This document shows, piece by piece, positions 42,405 to 54,141 of a stretch of 64,000 nucleotides of DNA (within the stretch, counting starts at the first letter, position 1; every line of letters starts with the position of its first letter). Made by a program: the position numbers and the translations under genes. The stretch spans positions 410,631 through 474,630 of the forward strand of contig NW_005197722.1 of assembly GCF_000372725.1 (NCBI RefSeq), in the 5' to 3' direction. The notes under the pieces were generated by a model, which had not been told where the DNA came from, did not search any database, and saw nothing but the letters and a program-made list of their open reading frames with translations. This DNA comes from Emiliania huxleyi CCMP1516 (Eukaryota > Haptophyta > Isochrysidales > Noelaerhabdaceae).

Positions 42405-43772
42405 ATGTCCTCGCAGCCCGCACGGAAGAAGCGCAAAGCTGACGATCCGACGCGTGTCACGTTGACCCTCCGGCGTGACGGAAAGGAGCTAGACCCTCTC
42501 GCCTTCTACTCTCCAGGCACAAGCACGTCTGACCTCCGAGCCACGGTCGAAGGGCTGCTCGGGTTGCAGGCGGGCGAGAGTTTCACTCTGAAGGATGCGA
42601 GGGACGGCGCCGTTGTGGCCCTCTCCCCGGGCCTGCCTTCTGGCCTTGTGCTTGACGTCGCCGTCAGCGGAAACGGCGTCGGCGCTGGCAGCAGCGGCGC
42701 TGCTGGCCCCTCTGCCGCACCCGCGCCAGGGTATACCGAGGAGGTCGTGATCCAGTACAAGTTTGCATCATGCAAGACGGCTGTCATAGAGCCGGATCAG
42801 TTCGTCGGAACTCTCGACGTGCCGATGCTGCGGGACCTGCGCACCGGACTCTGCAAGTTGGCGCCAGGGGCCACAGACGCCAACGGAGCATACGGCGACA
42901 CCGAGCTTTCAGAGGAGGCCTCCACGTGGGAGTTCACGGCCACATTCGCTCGGCCTGACGAGGGAGGGCCGATCAGCTCGCTCAAGCTTGGCCTCGGACT
43001 GGAATCCTCGGAGCGGAGGCTCGTCGCGGTTCATGACGCCGGCACGGAAGAGTTTGTGTGCGACTTCTCCACGCCGAGGAAGACGGTGCGCCTCAATGCT
43101 TGGGAGAAAAATCAGGGTGGTGTTCTCTGCGCCTACGCCTTGATCGACATCCCCGAGGTCTTGGACCCGGACTACATCCCCGAGGGCACTCACCCATCAG
43201 ACTACAAGGCTACGGCATACTACAAGGCCAAGTTGTACACCGTGCTCTCGGCATGGAAGCCGGACCAGAAGGTCAAAGATCTGCCCCGCTACAAGCAGGA
43301 CCGCGCGCTCCCCAACTGGGAGGCGCTGAAACTCGTCGTCCTCGCGCGCAACCCGCGCAGGCCAGAACGCTGGGCCGAGAAGGCCGTGTTGCAGTATCGC
43401 CACTTCCTGGCGCTCAAAAAGGAGCACCAAGACTGGGACTCCAAGCTCTTCTCGCCCTCTGGGCCGCTGGACACGGTGTGGCATGCCCACCTCAGCTTCG
43501 TTGAGCGGTACCAGCGCGACATCCTCGCATTCACGGGAGGCCACCTCATCGAGCACTCTCCCGTCTTGGGCGGCGAGGCGAAGGACCGGTACAGCGCCGC
43601 CTATAAGGAGCACCGCGAACGCATGCGGCAAAGCGGTGAGCAGGTGGACGCCGAGTTTTGGCCGGCGCCGTCAAGCACGAAGGGGAATGGCAAGAGCACA
43701 TTTCACGTCCCACACGATGGCGATTCTGGCGACGAGCTGAAGCTGTGGGACGAGGGTCCCCAGTGCGGCTAG
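42405..43772 (+). CDS. GRDP-like (glycine-rich-domain-containing-protein family) protein
   Basis: One exon, 455 residues. The N-terminal 90 residues (RVTLTLRRDGKELDPLAFYS, GTSTSDLRATVEGLLGL) look like a ubiquitin-like or p62-type beta-grasp module. After an Ala/Gly linker comes a central region (EEVVIQYKFASCKTAVIEPD) and a C-terminal GRDP-type domain: AVLQYRHFLALKKEHQDW, SPSGPLDTVWHAHLSFVERY and FTGGHLIEHSPVLGGEAKDR. The WHxHL and the second H are the conserved block of plant and fungal GRDPs. Function in those families is poorly known (stress and growth signalling). An N-terminal KKRK patch may be a nuclear signal. Confidence 0.75.
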   Translation: MSSQPARKKRKADDPTRVTLTLRRDGKELDPLAFYSPGTSTSDLRATVEGLLGLQAGESFTLKDARDGAVVALSPGLPSGLVLDVAVSGNGVGAGSSGAAGPSAAPAPGYTEEVVIQYKFASCKTAVIEPDQFVGTLDVPMLRDLRTGLCKLAPGATDANGAYGDTELSEEASTWEFTATFARPDEGGPISSLKLGLGLESSERRLVAVHDAGTEEFVCDFSTPRKTVRLNAWEKNQGGVLCAYALIDIPEVLDPDYIPEGTHPSDYKATAYYKAKLYTVLSAWKPDQKVKDLPRYKQDRALPNWEALKLVVLARNPRRPERWAEKAVLQYRHFLALKKEHQDWDSKLFSPSGPLDTVWHAHLSFVERYQRDILAFTGGHLIEHSPVLGGEAKDRYSAAYKEHRERMRQSGEQVDAEFWPAPSSTKGNGKSTFHVPHDGDSGDELKLWDEGPQCG

Positions 43773-44438
43773 AGCCGCAGTCGGCACAGTGCTGCGTGGG
43801 GCTCCTCCCTGACCCCTGTCCGCGGGGTGTGGGGAGTCTGTCGCGAGGGTCGCCCCCCTGTTGCCGCATAACTTAGTTTCTTTGTGTGCGTGGAGAAGGG
43901 TTGACTGTTGACCTTACCGATTACTCTAAAGCCGTACCCCGTTCGTCATATGTGCAGCGCTGTCGCGGCGCCGAGAACCCCCAAAACTCGCGAGACCTCG
44001 ATATATTAAGCAAGACTACCATACTGGGGGTAGAAGCCAGGAACCCTGTGGCTCCCAAAGTGTGGAGTGCGACCGGTATGCCTTGCCCTTTTGGTGCTTC
44101 TAAGTAGACGGCTATGCTCTTAGTAGACTGTGGATGTGTTCACAGTCATGTGTGGAATTTCGGCGTCCGCCGAAATTCCTCTTTGTCCGCGGCGTCTTTT
44201 AGGTCGACGGACTTTTGAGTCTTGACAGCAGTGGGGTCCGCTCACTGCGGTTTCTCTTGCTGCCGGCTGTCCGCCGACAGGTGGAGCCTCGTGAGGGCAT
44301 CGAGCCCACACAGTCGGCGACAGTCCGTCGCCGCGCGCGGACCGCGCAGGACCCGGACCGGGCATAGCCAAGGGCGTCAAGCGACTCCTCGATAGGGCCG
44401 GGGAGGGCGGTCGAGATCGAGGTTCCTCTGACGACAAA
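43773..44438. other. Intergenic stretch with two hairpins
   Basis: Perfect inverted repeat ggaatttcggcg-tc-cgccgaaattcc at about 44155-44180, and a smaller one, gactgtg...cacagtc, at about 44126-44146. No gene seen. Confidence 0.5.
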
Positions 44439-45816
44439 ATGGCCGGGAAGCTATTCGCACTGCTTCTTGCCGCCGCGCCGCACGGCCCGGCCGCCTTTGC
44501 GCCCACGCCGGGGCCCACCCTCGAGCAGTGCACATCATTCCTCTCGACCGGGCTGGAGCAGCCGGTGTGCACAAGCATCCCTGAGACGGCGGCACACCAG
44601 CTCAAGCTCATCGAGAGTGCGGCCTTCATCCTGCTGACCACCACGGCCCACCGAGTTTACCAGTCGGAGCGCTTGTGGTGCTGGGACTACGACATTTACA
44701 CCGGCGGGCCAAAGGACGGGCAGCTCTACCCCTCTGGCCGACCGTATCTCTTTGCAGACTTTGTCACTTTTGCGGTGCAGCTGATCGACTTGCTGGAGGC
44801 CATCCAGGCGACGCCGTGCGTCCATCGAGGCGACAAGCTTCGCGCCACGCTTCTGGCCGCGCCGGAGGCGCCGCCGCTCGTCTGGTACAAGGAGACGTTC
44901 CTGCCGATGGCGGCCGACTATGCTTCCTGCGGGTACGGCGAGCCGGCGAGCGAGGACTTGGCGCAGGTGCCGCAGGACATTGCGAACAGGTGGGACGAGC
45001 TGCTGGCGCGGCAGCTGTGGCGCCTCACCTCCCATTACATGCGGGGGGCGACGAAACGCCGCGAGTTTGATGCCGACTCACGGCGGCCCCGGCCGCTTCG
45101 ATACTGTCGCGGGCCTTCTCGCCGCGACGCCGCCTCAACTTCGGCTCCTGGACAGCTCGCTGCCCGACGACGCCGAGCGCGCCGCTGTGCGCAGCTGCTG
45201 CGCTGGTACGCTTGCGTCGTGCGTCGCACAGCTCGACGCTGCGATTGCACCGCATGCCGTCCGCATGATAGACGGGAGGCTTCCGACAAGCGACGCTTTC
45301 CGTGGCGACGACCACGATCTCAGCAAGCTGAAGGCGCTCAAAACTGTCGCCACGATGGTCCTTTCAAGTTGCTCGACGAGAAGCGCGAGCTCATTGACGA
45401 GCCCGAGGACGGCTGCCCGAAGGGCGTCATCTCGGACGCGGACACGGACCACAACGTCTTCAACGAGTGGGGCATGTGCTACAAGAGCCCCCACAACTCG
45501 GGCCAGCCGCGCAACCCCTTCGAGATGGCGCGCGCGCGCGCGCCCACGGTGGCCGCGCCGCCGCCGCCGGCGGCGGAGGCGACGGCGGCGGAGGCGGTGG
45601 AGGTGGAGGCGGAGGCGGCGGAGACGCCGGAGGTGACCATGGCGGAGGCGGAGGTGGCGCCAGCGGAGGCGGCGGAGGCGGAGGCCGTTCCAGCGGAGGT
45701 GACCATGGCGGAGGCGGCGCCGGCGGAGACCGCGCCCGCGCCCGCGCCCGAGGTGACCATGGCGGAGGCGGCGCCGGCGGAGACCGCGCCCGCGCCCGCG
45801 CCCGCGCTCGCACCGG

Positions 45817-45847
<31 letters not shown>

Positions 45848-45887
45848 GGCACGCAAGGCCCTGGCGGCCTTTGCGGACATGCTCTGA
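44439..45887 (+). CDS. Secreted hypothetical protein with Ala/Pro/Glu-rich tail; compensating frame changes
   Basis: Starts with a signal peptide (MAGKLFALLLAAAPHGPAAF). Residues to about 210 are well ordered: TSIPETAAHQLKLIESAAF, RLWCWDYDIYTGGPKDGQLY, WYKETFLPMAADYASCGYGE. Between about 45070 and 45355 the open frame is Arg-rich and unnatural, while the +1 frame reads RFDTVAGLLAATPPQLRLLD, AERAAVRSCCAGTLASCVAQ and DDHDLSKLKALKTVATM; afterwards the first frame resumes with PFKLLDEKRELIDEPEDG and DHNVFNEWGMCYKSPHNSGQ. So two compensating 1-base shifts (or two unrecognised splice events) bracket this part. The tail repeats EVTMAEAAPAETAPAPAP. No family recognised. Confidence 0.6.
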
Positions 45888-46147
45888 GGGGTGAGCACGA
45901 TTGCCGGCGGGTCACCTCGCGCAGACTGCATCGCGCGAACACGTGCCGCACGACCGGACGGCCTAACACGACGGTTACTGTGCGCGCTCGTGTGGTGGGG
46001 TGGGGGGTGGGGGGGTATGGTCCTGCTGGCCAGAGGCGACGTCCTGTGCGGGTGGGGGTGTATTGTTCGCTGCGCCAGGGCGCAGACCCTACCATACCTT
46101 ACCAAAAAGTCCGAACCCTGGGCCATGGCGCCGTGAGCTTGCGCGAC
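45888..46147. other. Short intergenic stretch
   Basis: Lies between two + strand genes. The frame upstream of 46148 is open, so the next gene may start earlier than annotated. Confidence 0.35.
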
Positions 46148-49100
46148 ATGTGCGGTTTAAGCTACTCCTGCGTGGCGTGCACCCTCCTCGTCGTGCCTCT
46201 CGCTGTGTGTTCGGTCGTCAATGTCTTCTTGGCCGGCCCTCCGTTGAAGACGGTGAGCGCTTGCGCATTTCAGCACCGTCTGCTTGGCGAAGCTAGTCTG
46301 TCCCTCTCGCCGCCCGCAGGTCGTGCTGAGCTCAAACGGAGGAAGGTACAGCGCGTCGCTGCCGCTGGTTCCATCCAAGCAAGAAATCTTGAGGCTGCGA
46401 GCCTCGGACGGCACAGCGCGCCTCACGCTGTTGCCAGAGGGCGAGATGACTCGCTTCCTCCTCCTCACGCTGTACGCGGAGGAGCGGACACGCTCGTACG
46501 AGGCAACTGCCCTCGGCATGGCGGCGCATGGCACGCTGGTGCCGCTCGCGCACTCGACTGCTCGGCCCGGCGGCATGGGCGCGGCCAGCGCAGAGCTCCC
46601 GGTGTTGCAGCTTCCTGTCCTGCTGCAGGGGTACAGCGAGTACGAGCTGACGGTGCGGAGCAAAGGCGCGGAGAGGGATCCGCCACCGCAGCTCGAGTTT
46701 CGGCGCGCGTGCGCGGGCTGCCGTTCGCTCCCTGTCTCTCTCCCTCCCTCCTCCCTCTCTCTCTCTCTCTCTCCCTCCCTCTCCCTCTCCCTCTCCCTCT
46801 CCCTCTCCCTCTCCCTCTCCCTCTCCCTCTCCCTCTCCCTCTCCCTCCCTCCCTCCCTCCCTCCCCCCCTCCCTCTCTGATGGTTGGATGGCACGACTCG
46901 CGACCCCTCCACCCCGCTGATGCCGAGCCCACCTCTGACGTCTCCTGTGCACCCCGCAGGCTGACCTACGTGCCGGCTGCCTTCAGCAGCGTGCAGGCGC
47001 GGCTATATCGCGGCTGTATCGCGGCCGTACCTCGGCCGTACCTCGGGCATTCGGCTGCATCTCGCCTCAGCGGCGTGCAGGCGGCGGTGAGGCTCGTACT
47101 CTCCGTTGGCGTGGCGGCGACGCTCCTCGCGTACGGCGCTTCAGTCCCCGAGATTCCCTGAGATTCCCCGAGACTCCCCGAGACTCCCCGAGACTCCCCG
47201 AGATTCCCTGAGATTCCCTGAGACTCCTCGAGATTCCCTGAGATTCCCCGAGACTCCCCGAGATTCCCCGAGAGATTCCCCGAGACTCCCCTGAGATTCC
47301 CCGAGACTCCCCGAGATTCCCCGAGACTCCCCGAGATTCCCCGAGAGATTCCCCGAGACTCCCGAGATTCCCTGAGACTCCCCGAGATTCCCCGAGATTC
47401 CCCGAGACTCCTCGAGATTCCTCCTCGAGATTGATTCCCCGAGATCTGACGCTCCTCGTGAACGGCGCAGCCACCGGCGGTGCCCTCGCCCTGCCAGGCA
47501 TGCGCCCTCCAGCAGCCTTCTCGGAGCCTTCCCTGCAGGCGCTGCGATGGGCGGCACCGCCCCAGACACTGCCCACTTTTGGGTGATGTCGCTGCTGCTG
47601 CTGCTGCTCGGTCTCAACGACCCGCTCTACGCCGCTTGCCTCGCGCGCGGGGGGGACCTCACCCTTCAGGCCGCTTCGGCGTGGGCGGAGGTTTGCTTCT
47701 CCGCCCTCCTCCTCTCCTCCTCCGCCGTCCTTCTTACTCCCCTTCTTCTTGCCTCCTCCGCCCTCCTCCTCTCACCCTCCGCCCTCCTTCTTGCCTCCAC
47801 CTCATCCGCCCTCGTTGTGCCTCCCCCCGCCCTCCTCCTCCTCCCCCGCCAGGCCTGCTTCTCCGCCCTCCTCCTCCTGTTTTGGCTGGCGCACGCCGAC
47901 TCGATGTGCGTGCGCCTGCTCCCGCGCAGCGCTGTAGTCGAGAGGCGGCCGAGAGATGTGTGCGGCCGCCGCGCCCACACTGTCACGGTCTCCCCAGCGC
48001 ACACCCCCGCCGCTTGTCTTCACACCGCGTGGTTCACACGTCGCGTGCTCTCACACCGCGTGGCTCCCACACCGCACAGGAGCTCCTCTCTATCTCCCCA
48101 TATCTCCCCATATCTCCCCATATCTCCCCATATCTCCCCATATCTCACACCGCGCAGGAGCTCCTCCCGCGGGGGCGAGAGCGTCGCTCCGCTCGGCTGC
48201 TCGGCCTTTTGGGCGCCAAAGCTGCTCGCCGCCGGCGCCGTCTCTTCCTTGCCGGAGAGGGCACGCGCGTGCCCGAGCTCCACCAGAGGGCCCCCGACTG
48301 GCAGGCGTCTTCTTCCTCTTCGCCGCACCGCCGCCCTTCGGCCGCACCGAGTCCGAGTCGCTCCTCGCGCACTATAGCGGCGCGGGCGAGTCGGTGCACG
48401 AGCAGGACACGGTCGCCGTCGGCCTCGCGTGCGCTGTCGCGTGCATTGCCCTGTGAGTCCTCGCCGGGGGGGGCCGAGAGGGGCCGGGTTGGGCCGGGAG
48501 GGGCCGGGAGGGGCCGGGTTGGGCCGGGAGGGGCCGGGAGGGGCCGGGAGGGGCCGAGAGGGGCCGGGTTGGGCCGGGAGGGGCCGGGAGGGGCCGGGAG
48601 GGGCCGGGTTGGGCCGGGAGGGGCCGGGAGGGGCCGAGAGAGAGAGGAGGAGCGCAGGAGAGGTGTCGAGAGGAGGCGAGATTACACGAGATTACACGAG
48701 ATTGCCCAAGACTGCCCGAGACTACACGAGGTCCACCGAGCTCGCCTCATCCTCGCCGCCGCCGAGCAGCGTCATGCCCCCCCCAAGCCCCCACCGCCTC
48801 TCCGCTGCAGTTGGCTCTCTTGCCTCCTCGCCCGCGCCGTCCAGCGGCTCGGCTGGAAGCAGGTCGACGACTCGATCTCGGGTACTCTCGGGTAATCTCG
48901 AGTCATCTCGGGTGATATCACACGTGCGAGCAGGTCGACTACACGTACACGGAGCGCGAGAAGGCGTTTGTGGCCATCACCGCCGTCGTCGGCATCCTCT
49001 GGCTCTGCGGCACCCTCTACCGAGCGCTCCACAGCCGGCGCGGCGTTTGGCTTAAGCTCCAGCTCCCCTATCTTGTCCTCATCAACTCGTGCGCACCGCG

Positions 49101-49278
49101 CGTGTCGCCGGGCTCTGTGCCGGCAGCGCGTTGCTTAGTAGAGGCCCATCCGCGCTACAGGTACCTCGGGCTGCTGGCGCACGCGTTCTGGCCCGGCGGC
49201 GAGGCAGCGGCGGAGCAGGCGGGGCGCGGCGAACACGCGCGGCAGCGCGGAGGCCTCCTCGATGTGGAGGCCCACTAG
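46148..49278 (+). CDS. TMEM181/Wntless-like multi-pass membrane protein (GOST type), about ten exons
   Basis: Exons resolved by phase: 46148-46252, 46320-46708, 46960-46996, 47081-47135, 47539-47690, 47853-about 47950, about 48158-48234, 48305-48452, 48811-48862, 48934 onward. The N-terminal helix (CVACTLLVVPLAVCSVVNVF) is followed by a lumenal beta-rich domain (VVLSSNGGRYSASLPLVPSK, GYSEYELTVRSK). Membrane segments then follow: AAVRLVLSVGVAATLLAYG; HFWVMSLLLLLLGLNDPLY; ACFSALLLLFWLAHADSM; FWAPKLLAAGVFFLFAAPPP; TVAVGLACAVACIALWLSCL; EKAFVAITAVVGILWLCGTL. NDPLY and FWLxHAD match the TMEM181/Wls family, which carries lipid-linked cargo in Golgi and endosomes. Donors are GC in introns 3, 4 and 7. 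The 6/7 junction and the C-terminus are not fixed. Confidence 0.65.
46737..46877. repeat. (CTCCCT)n minisatellite in intron 2 of the TMEM181-like gene
   Basis: About 140 bp of CT-rich hexamer repeats. Confidence 0.95.
47149..47445. repeat. 10-bp minisatellite (gagattcccc/gagactcccc) in intron 4
   Basis: About 28 units of 10 bp. The array is sandwiched between copies of gacgctcctcg...acggcgc at 47119-47139 and 47448-47468. Confidence 0.95.
48088..48150. repeat. 10-bp minisatellite (atatctcccc)n in intron 6
   Basis: About six units, upstream of the exon encoding FWAPKLL. Confidence 0.9.
48469..48640. repeat. 15-bp minisatellite (gggccgggaggggcc)n in intron 8
   Basis: Alternating ggggccgggag and ggttgggccggga units over about 170 bp. 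Confidence 0.95.
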
Positions 49279-49413
49279 ACTCTAGAGACTGTGCGGTGTG
49301 TTGCGGCCGCAAGCAGCGCTCGGTATGTTTTGGTTATTTGGAGAGGAGGAAAAACCAAGTCCAAGCACAAGCATCTACGGCCTTAGCAAGTAGCATGTGT
49401 GTACAGTGTAGAG

Positions 49414-50666
49414 CTACCGAAAGTGTGCCATCCGGTTGTTGCACGGCAGGTGCGCCGCCTCCGAGTCAAAGTAGAGCTGCAGTTGCGGAAGCGCGCGCAG
49501 CCGAGCGTGAAACGCGCGAAGCGTGGGGTGCGCCTCCAGCGGCGACGGCAGGCCCGCAGAGGAGGCCATCAGCTCGTGCTGGTCCAGCATCTCCCAGATA
49601 TGGAAGTCTCCCGCCGTCGGCCGTGAGCCTGCAAGGAGCAAAACCGGGTAAGAAAAGGCACCGCCCTCACACCACCCCGCCCGCCCGCCGAGGAGGAGAG
49701 AGCACCCGCAAAGAAGGGCTTGTCGCCCAGGAAGCGCGAGAACCGGTCGTATGCCGCCGAGGGCGCAGCGACGGCGCGCAAGTGCTTCGCCAGCGCTGCG
49801 CTGAAGCGCTCGGCCGAGGTGCCGGCGAACGGGTAGACGACGCGCACGCACTCGTTCCTCAGGTCGAACGCCTGGTGGGGGAGGGGCGCACACCGTCGGG
49901 GGGCCTGCTGTGCCCGGGCCTTCTGTGCCCGGGCCTTCTGTGCCCGGGCCTTCTGTGCCCGGGCCTGCTGTGCCCGGGCCTGCTGTGCCCGGGCCTGCTG
50001 TGCCCGGGCCTGCTGGGTCTGAGCTCTGCAGGGACGTGGCGCGGGCTCACCGCTCGGGGCGACAACCCTCTCCTCCTCTCTCACGCCGCCTGGCTTTGAC
50101 GCTTTTGCGGGGAGCGCGGTTGTGGGGGGGGGCACCTGCGCCAACGTCTGCTCCGTCGCCGCGCGCTCGGCCTCGTTCTCGCCCATCAGGCCCAGCTTGC
50201 GCCCGAGGAACTGGTACAGCGCAGTGCTCTGCGAGACGACGATCCCACTCTCGTGGTCGACGAGGTACGGCAGATTGATAAAGGCGTTTCGCTCGCGCAA
50301 CGGTGGCCTGTCCGTGTCAAACCACGCCGGGGCGCCCCAGCCGCCGCCCTCCTGCGGCTGCAGAGAGTACGTGCGGTCCTCAAAGGCGGCTCCTCTGTAC
50401 GCCAGCATCATCCGCGCTGGCGCCGCGAGCCCGCGGATGTCCCAGTACCCGAGCGTGAAGGTCCCAGCAGGCGGGCGCGAGCGGCAGAGGCCACGGCGGT
50501 GGTGGCGGTGGAGGCGGCGTGCGGCAGCAGCGGCGACGACAGCCGCGATAATCGTGAGCGCGGCGCCAACTGTGGGGAAGGCGAACGCCCACAGCGGGTT
50601 GGCGAGCTTTCGCGTCGGCATCAGCGTCGAAGCGGTTGAAGCGGCTTGAGCACGCGGGGAGCGCAC
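49414..50666 (-). CDS. Mu-class-like glutathione S-transferase with N-terminal membrane anchor
   Basis: Exons 50666 (or 50621)-50136, 49871-49706 and 49628-49414. Introns 49872-50135 and 49629-49705 are GT-AG, with phases consistent. An N-terminal helix (LWAFAFPTVGAALTIIAAVV) precedes the thioredoxin-like domain: TLGYWDIRGLAAPARMMLAY (YWDIRG is the mu/sigma-class start with catalytic Tyr), NLPYLVDHESGIVVSQSTAL (G-site; SQS). The C-terminal helical domain has AFDLRNECVRVVYPFAGTSA, FLGDKPFFAG, TAGDFHIWEMLDQHELMASS and LPQLQLYFDSEAAHLPCNNR. GSTs conjugate glutathione to electrophiles; a membrane anchor is unusual for this class. The start could be either of two Met codons; I prefer 50621 (MPTRKLANPLW). 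Confidence 0.85.
49905..50013. repeat. 15-bp minisatellite in intron 1 of the GST gene
   Basis: Seven to eight copies of tgtgcccgggcctgc / tgtgcccgggccttc. Confidence 0.95.
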
Positions 50667-52530
<1,864 letters not shown>

Positions 52531-54061
52531 TCAAGTGTCCTCGGGGTCCGGGACGCCTCCTGCCTCTTCCTCCCCGCCGAGGTAGTGCTTGCCAAACAAG
52601 GCCAGGATCTGCTGGATCACCTCGGGCTTGGGGTGGCGGCCGTCCTCCAAGTACGGCTCGGTGAAGCCCTCCTTGATCATCTCGAAGGCCGGCCAGTAGT
52701 ACAGCCCGCCGGCGCAACCTCCCTCGCCGCCGCCGCCGCCGCCGCCGCCGCGCTCTCCGCCGCCGTGCACCTCGCGCAGCAGCTCGTCCACCGCCGCGCG
52801 GAGGATCGCCTTGGAGGCGCTGTTTGCCGTGACGCAGGAGACGCCGCGGAAGGTCGCGGCCAGCGGCACCGGCGAGAGCGTAAAGACGATCGACGCCGAC
52901 GGGACGTGCTCGCGGATGAGCCGCACAATCCTGCGCAAGTTGGCCACATTCTCGGCGACGGAGGAGACGCGGAAGCCGTGCCGGCCCGGGTCATACACGT
53001 GGCTGGGCACCGCGCGCCACAGCACGTCGCACTCCGTCTCGCCGCCCGCAGCGCCGCCGCCCGCCTCTTGCGCCCCGTCCGCCTCCGCCTCCGCCCGCGT
53101 CGCGGCCGCGCGAGGCCGCCGCCGCTGGAACCAGACCTCCGCGAGGCCGAGCGTGATGATGAAGAGGGAGGTCTGCTCGAAGAGCTCCCTCGTCTTCAGC
53201 CTCGCCTGCCCACGGCCAGGTGCGTGAATCGCCGCCGCCCCGGGCCTCGAAGGGCCTCTCTCTCGCTCTCGCGGCTGGCAGCGCCTCCTCTGTCGGCGTG
53301 ACGACGGCTCCCTTGGCGCCGTGCCAGAGGTCGTCGTCGAAGGCGCGCGCCTCGAAGGCCCACTCGAACTGCTGCAGCAGCACGAACGTGTTGACGAGCC
53401 CCGCGGAGCACTGCAGCAGAGGGACGGAGCTGTCCTCCGCATGCGGGTACCGATGCCCCGTCCGAAAATCCCCGTTGACGCGGTAGCCGCGCGCGCGCAG
53501 CCAGATGCGGATCTCGTCGGCGAAGCAGGAGCCGAGCGCGGTCGTCATGGAGTCGCGCCGCCGGAGCGGCGGCGTGGCCGGCGCCCAGCCTTGCAGCACA
53601 AAGCTCTCGAGGTCCGCGCGCACCGCCGCGAGCGAAGGCAGGTAGCGCGCTTGGCCGGGCGGCCCTCTGTACCAGTCGACGAAGGCCGTCTGCACCTCGC
53701 CGCCGCTGCCGACCGCGTAGACGCCCGCCACGAGCCCAAGCGAGCTCCAGTAGTGCAGGAAGCTGGCGACCGCGGGCTCCGCCTCGTGTCGCCGCAGCGC
53801 CTCGAGCACCGCGGCACGGGTGCGCTCGTCTGACGGCAGGCCCTGCGTGAGCAGGGCGACTTGCATGGCCTCGGTCTGGATCTCGACGCCGCTCTTGTCA
53901 ATCGAGCGCGGCTCGGAGGCGGCGGAGGCGGAGGCGGACGAGGAATCGGAGGTATACTGTGCTGCGAGGCGCTTCGAGAGGTTCGCGCGGATGGAGGAGG
54001 AGACAGAGCGGAGGGCGGTGCAGAGCGCGAGGGCGTCGGGAAGGTTCAGGGAGAGCTCCAT
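52531..54061 (-). CDS. GSCFA-domain protein
   Basis: Exon 1 runs 54061-53285 and exon 2 53205-52531, joined across a GC-AG intron (53206-53284) whose GCG start equals the start of exon 2; 484 residues. The N-terminal 165 residues are unassigned (ALCTALRSVSSSIRANLSKR, ASFLHYWSSLGLVAGVYAVG). Then the GSCFA domain: SMTTALGSCFADEIRIWLRA (nucleophile-type GSCFA block), LLQCSAGLVNTFVLLQQFEW, TRELFEQTSLFIITLGLAEV, ASIVFTLSPVPLAATFRG, TANSASKAILRAAVDELL, YYWPAFEMIKEGFTEPYLED and DGRHPKPEVIQQIL (D...HP). GSCFA proteins are SGNH-hydrolase relatives, mostly bacterial; substrate unknown. The upstream Met at 54118 is in frame, but 54061 is the more likely start. Confidence 0.8.
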
Positions 54062-54131
54062 CGATACGAGGGGAGCGGAAGGTTGGCCAGGTACCTGTTG
54101 GTACCAATAAAATTCCACCTCGGTGCAGAAA

Positions 54132-54141
54132 ATCTTATATA
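54132..54141 (-). promoter_or_regulatory. Possible TATA box of the GSCFA gene
   Basis: On the minus strand GTATATAAGATT lies about 70 bp upstream of the ATG at 54061. If used, transcription would start near 54105, between the two candidate Met codons, favouring 54061. Confidence 0.3.

Noticed and set aside
46332-46952. Minus-strand Glu/Gly/Arg repeat frames
   Set aside because: Antisense to an exon and to the CTCCCT repeat.
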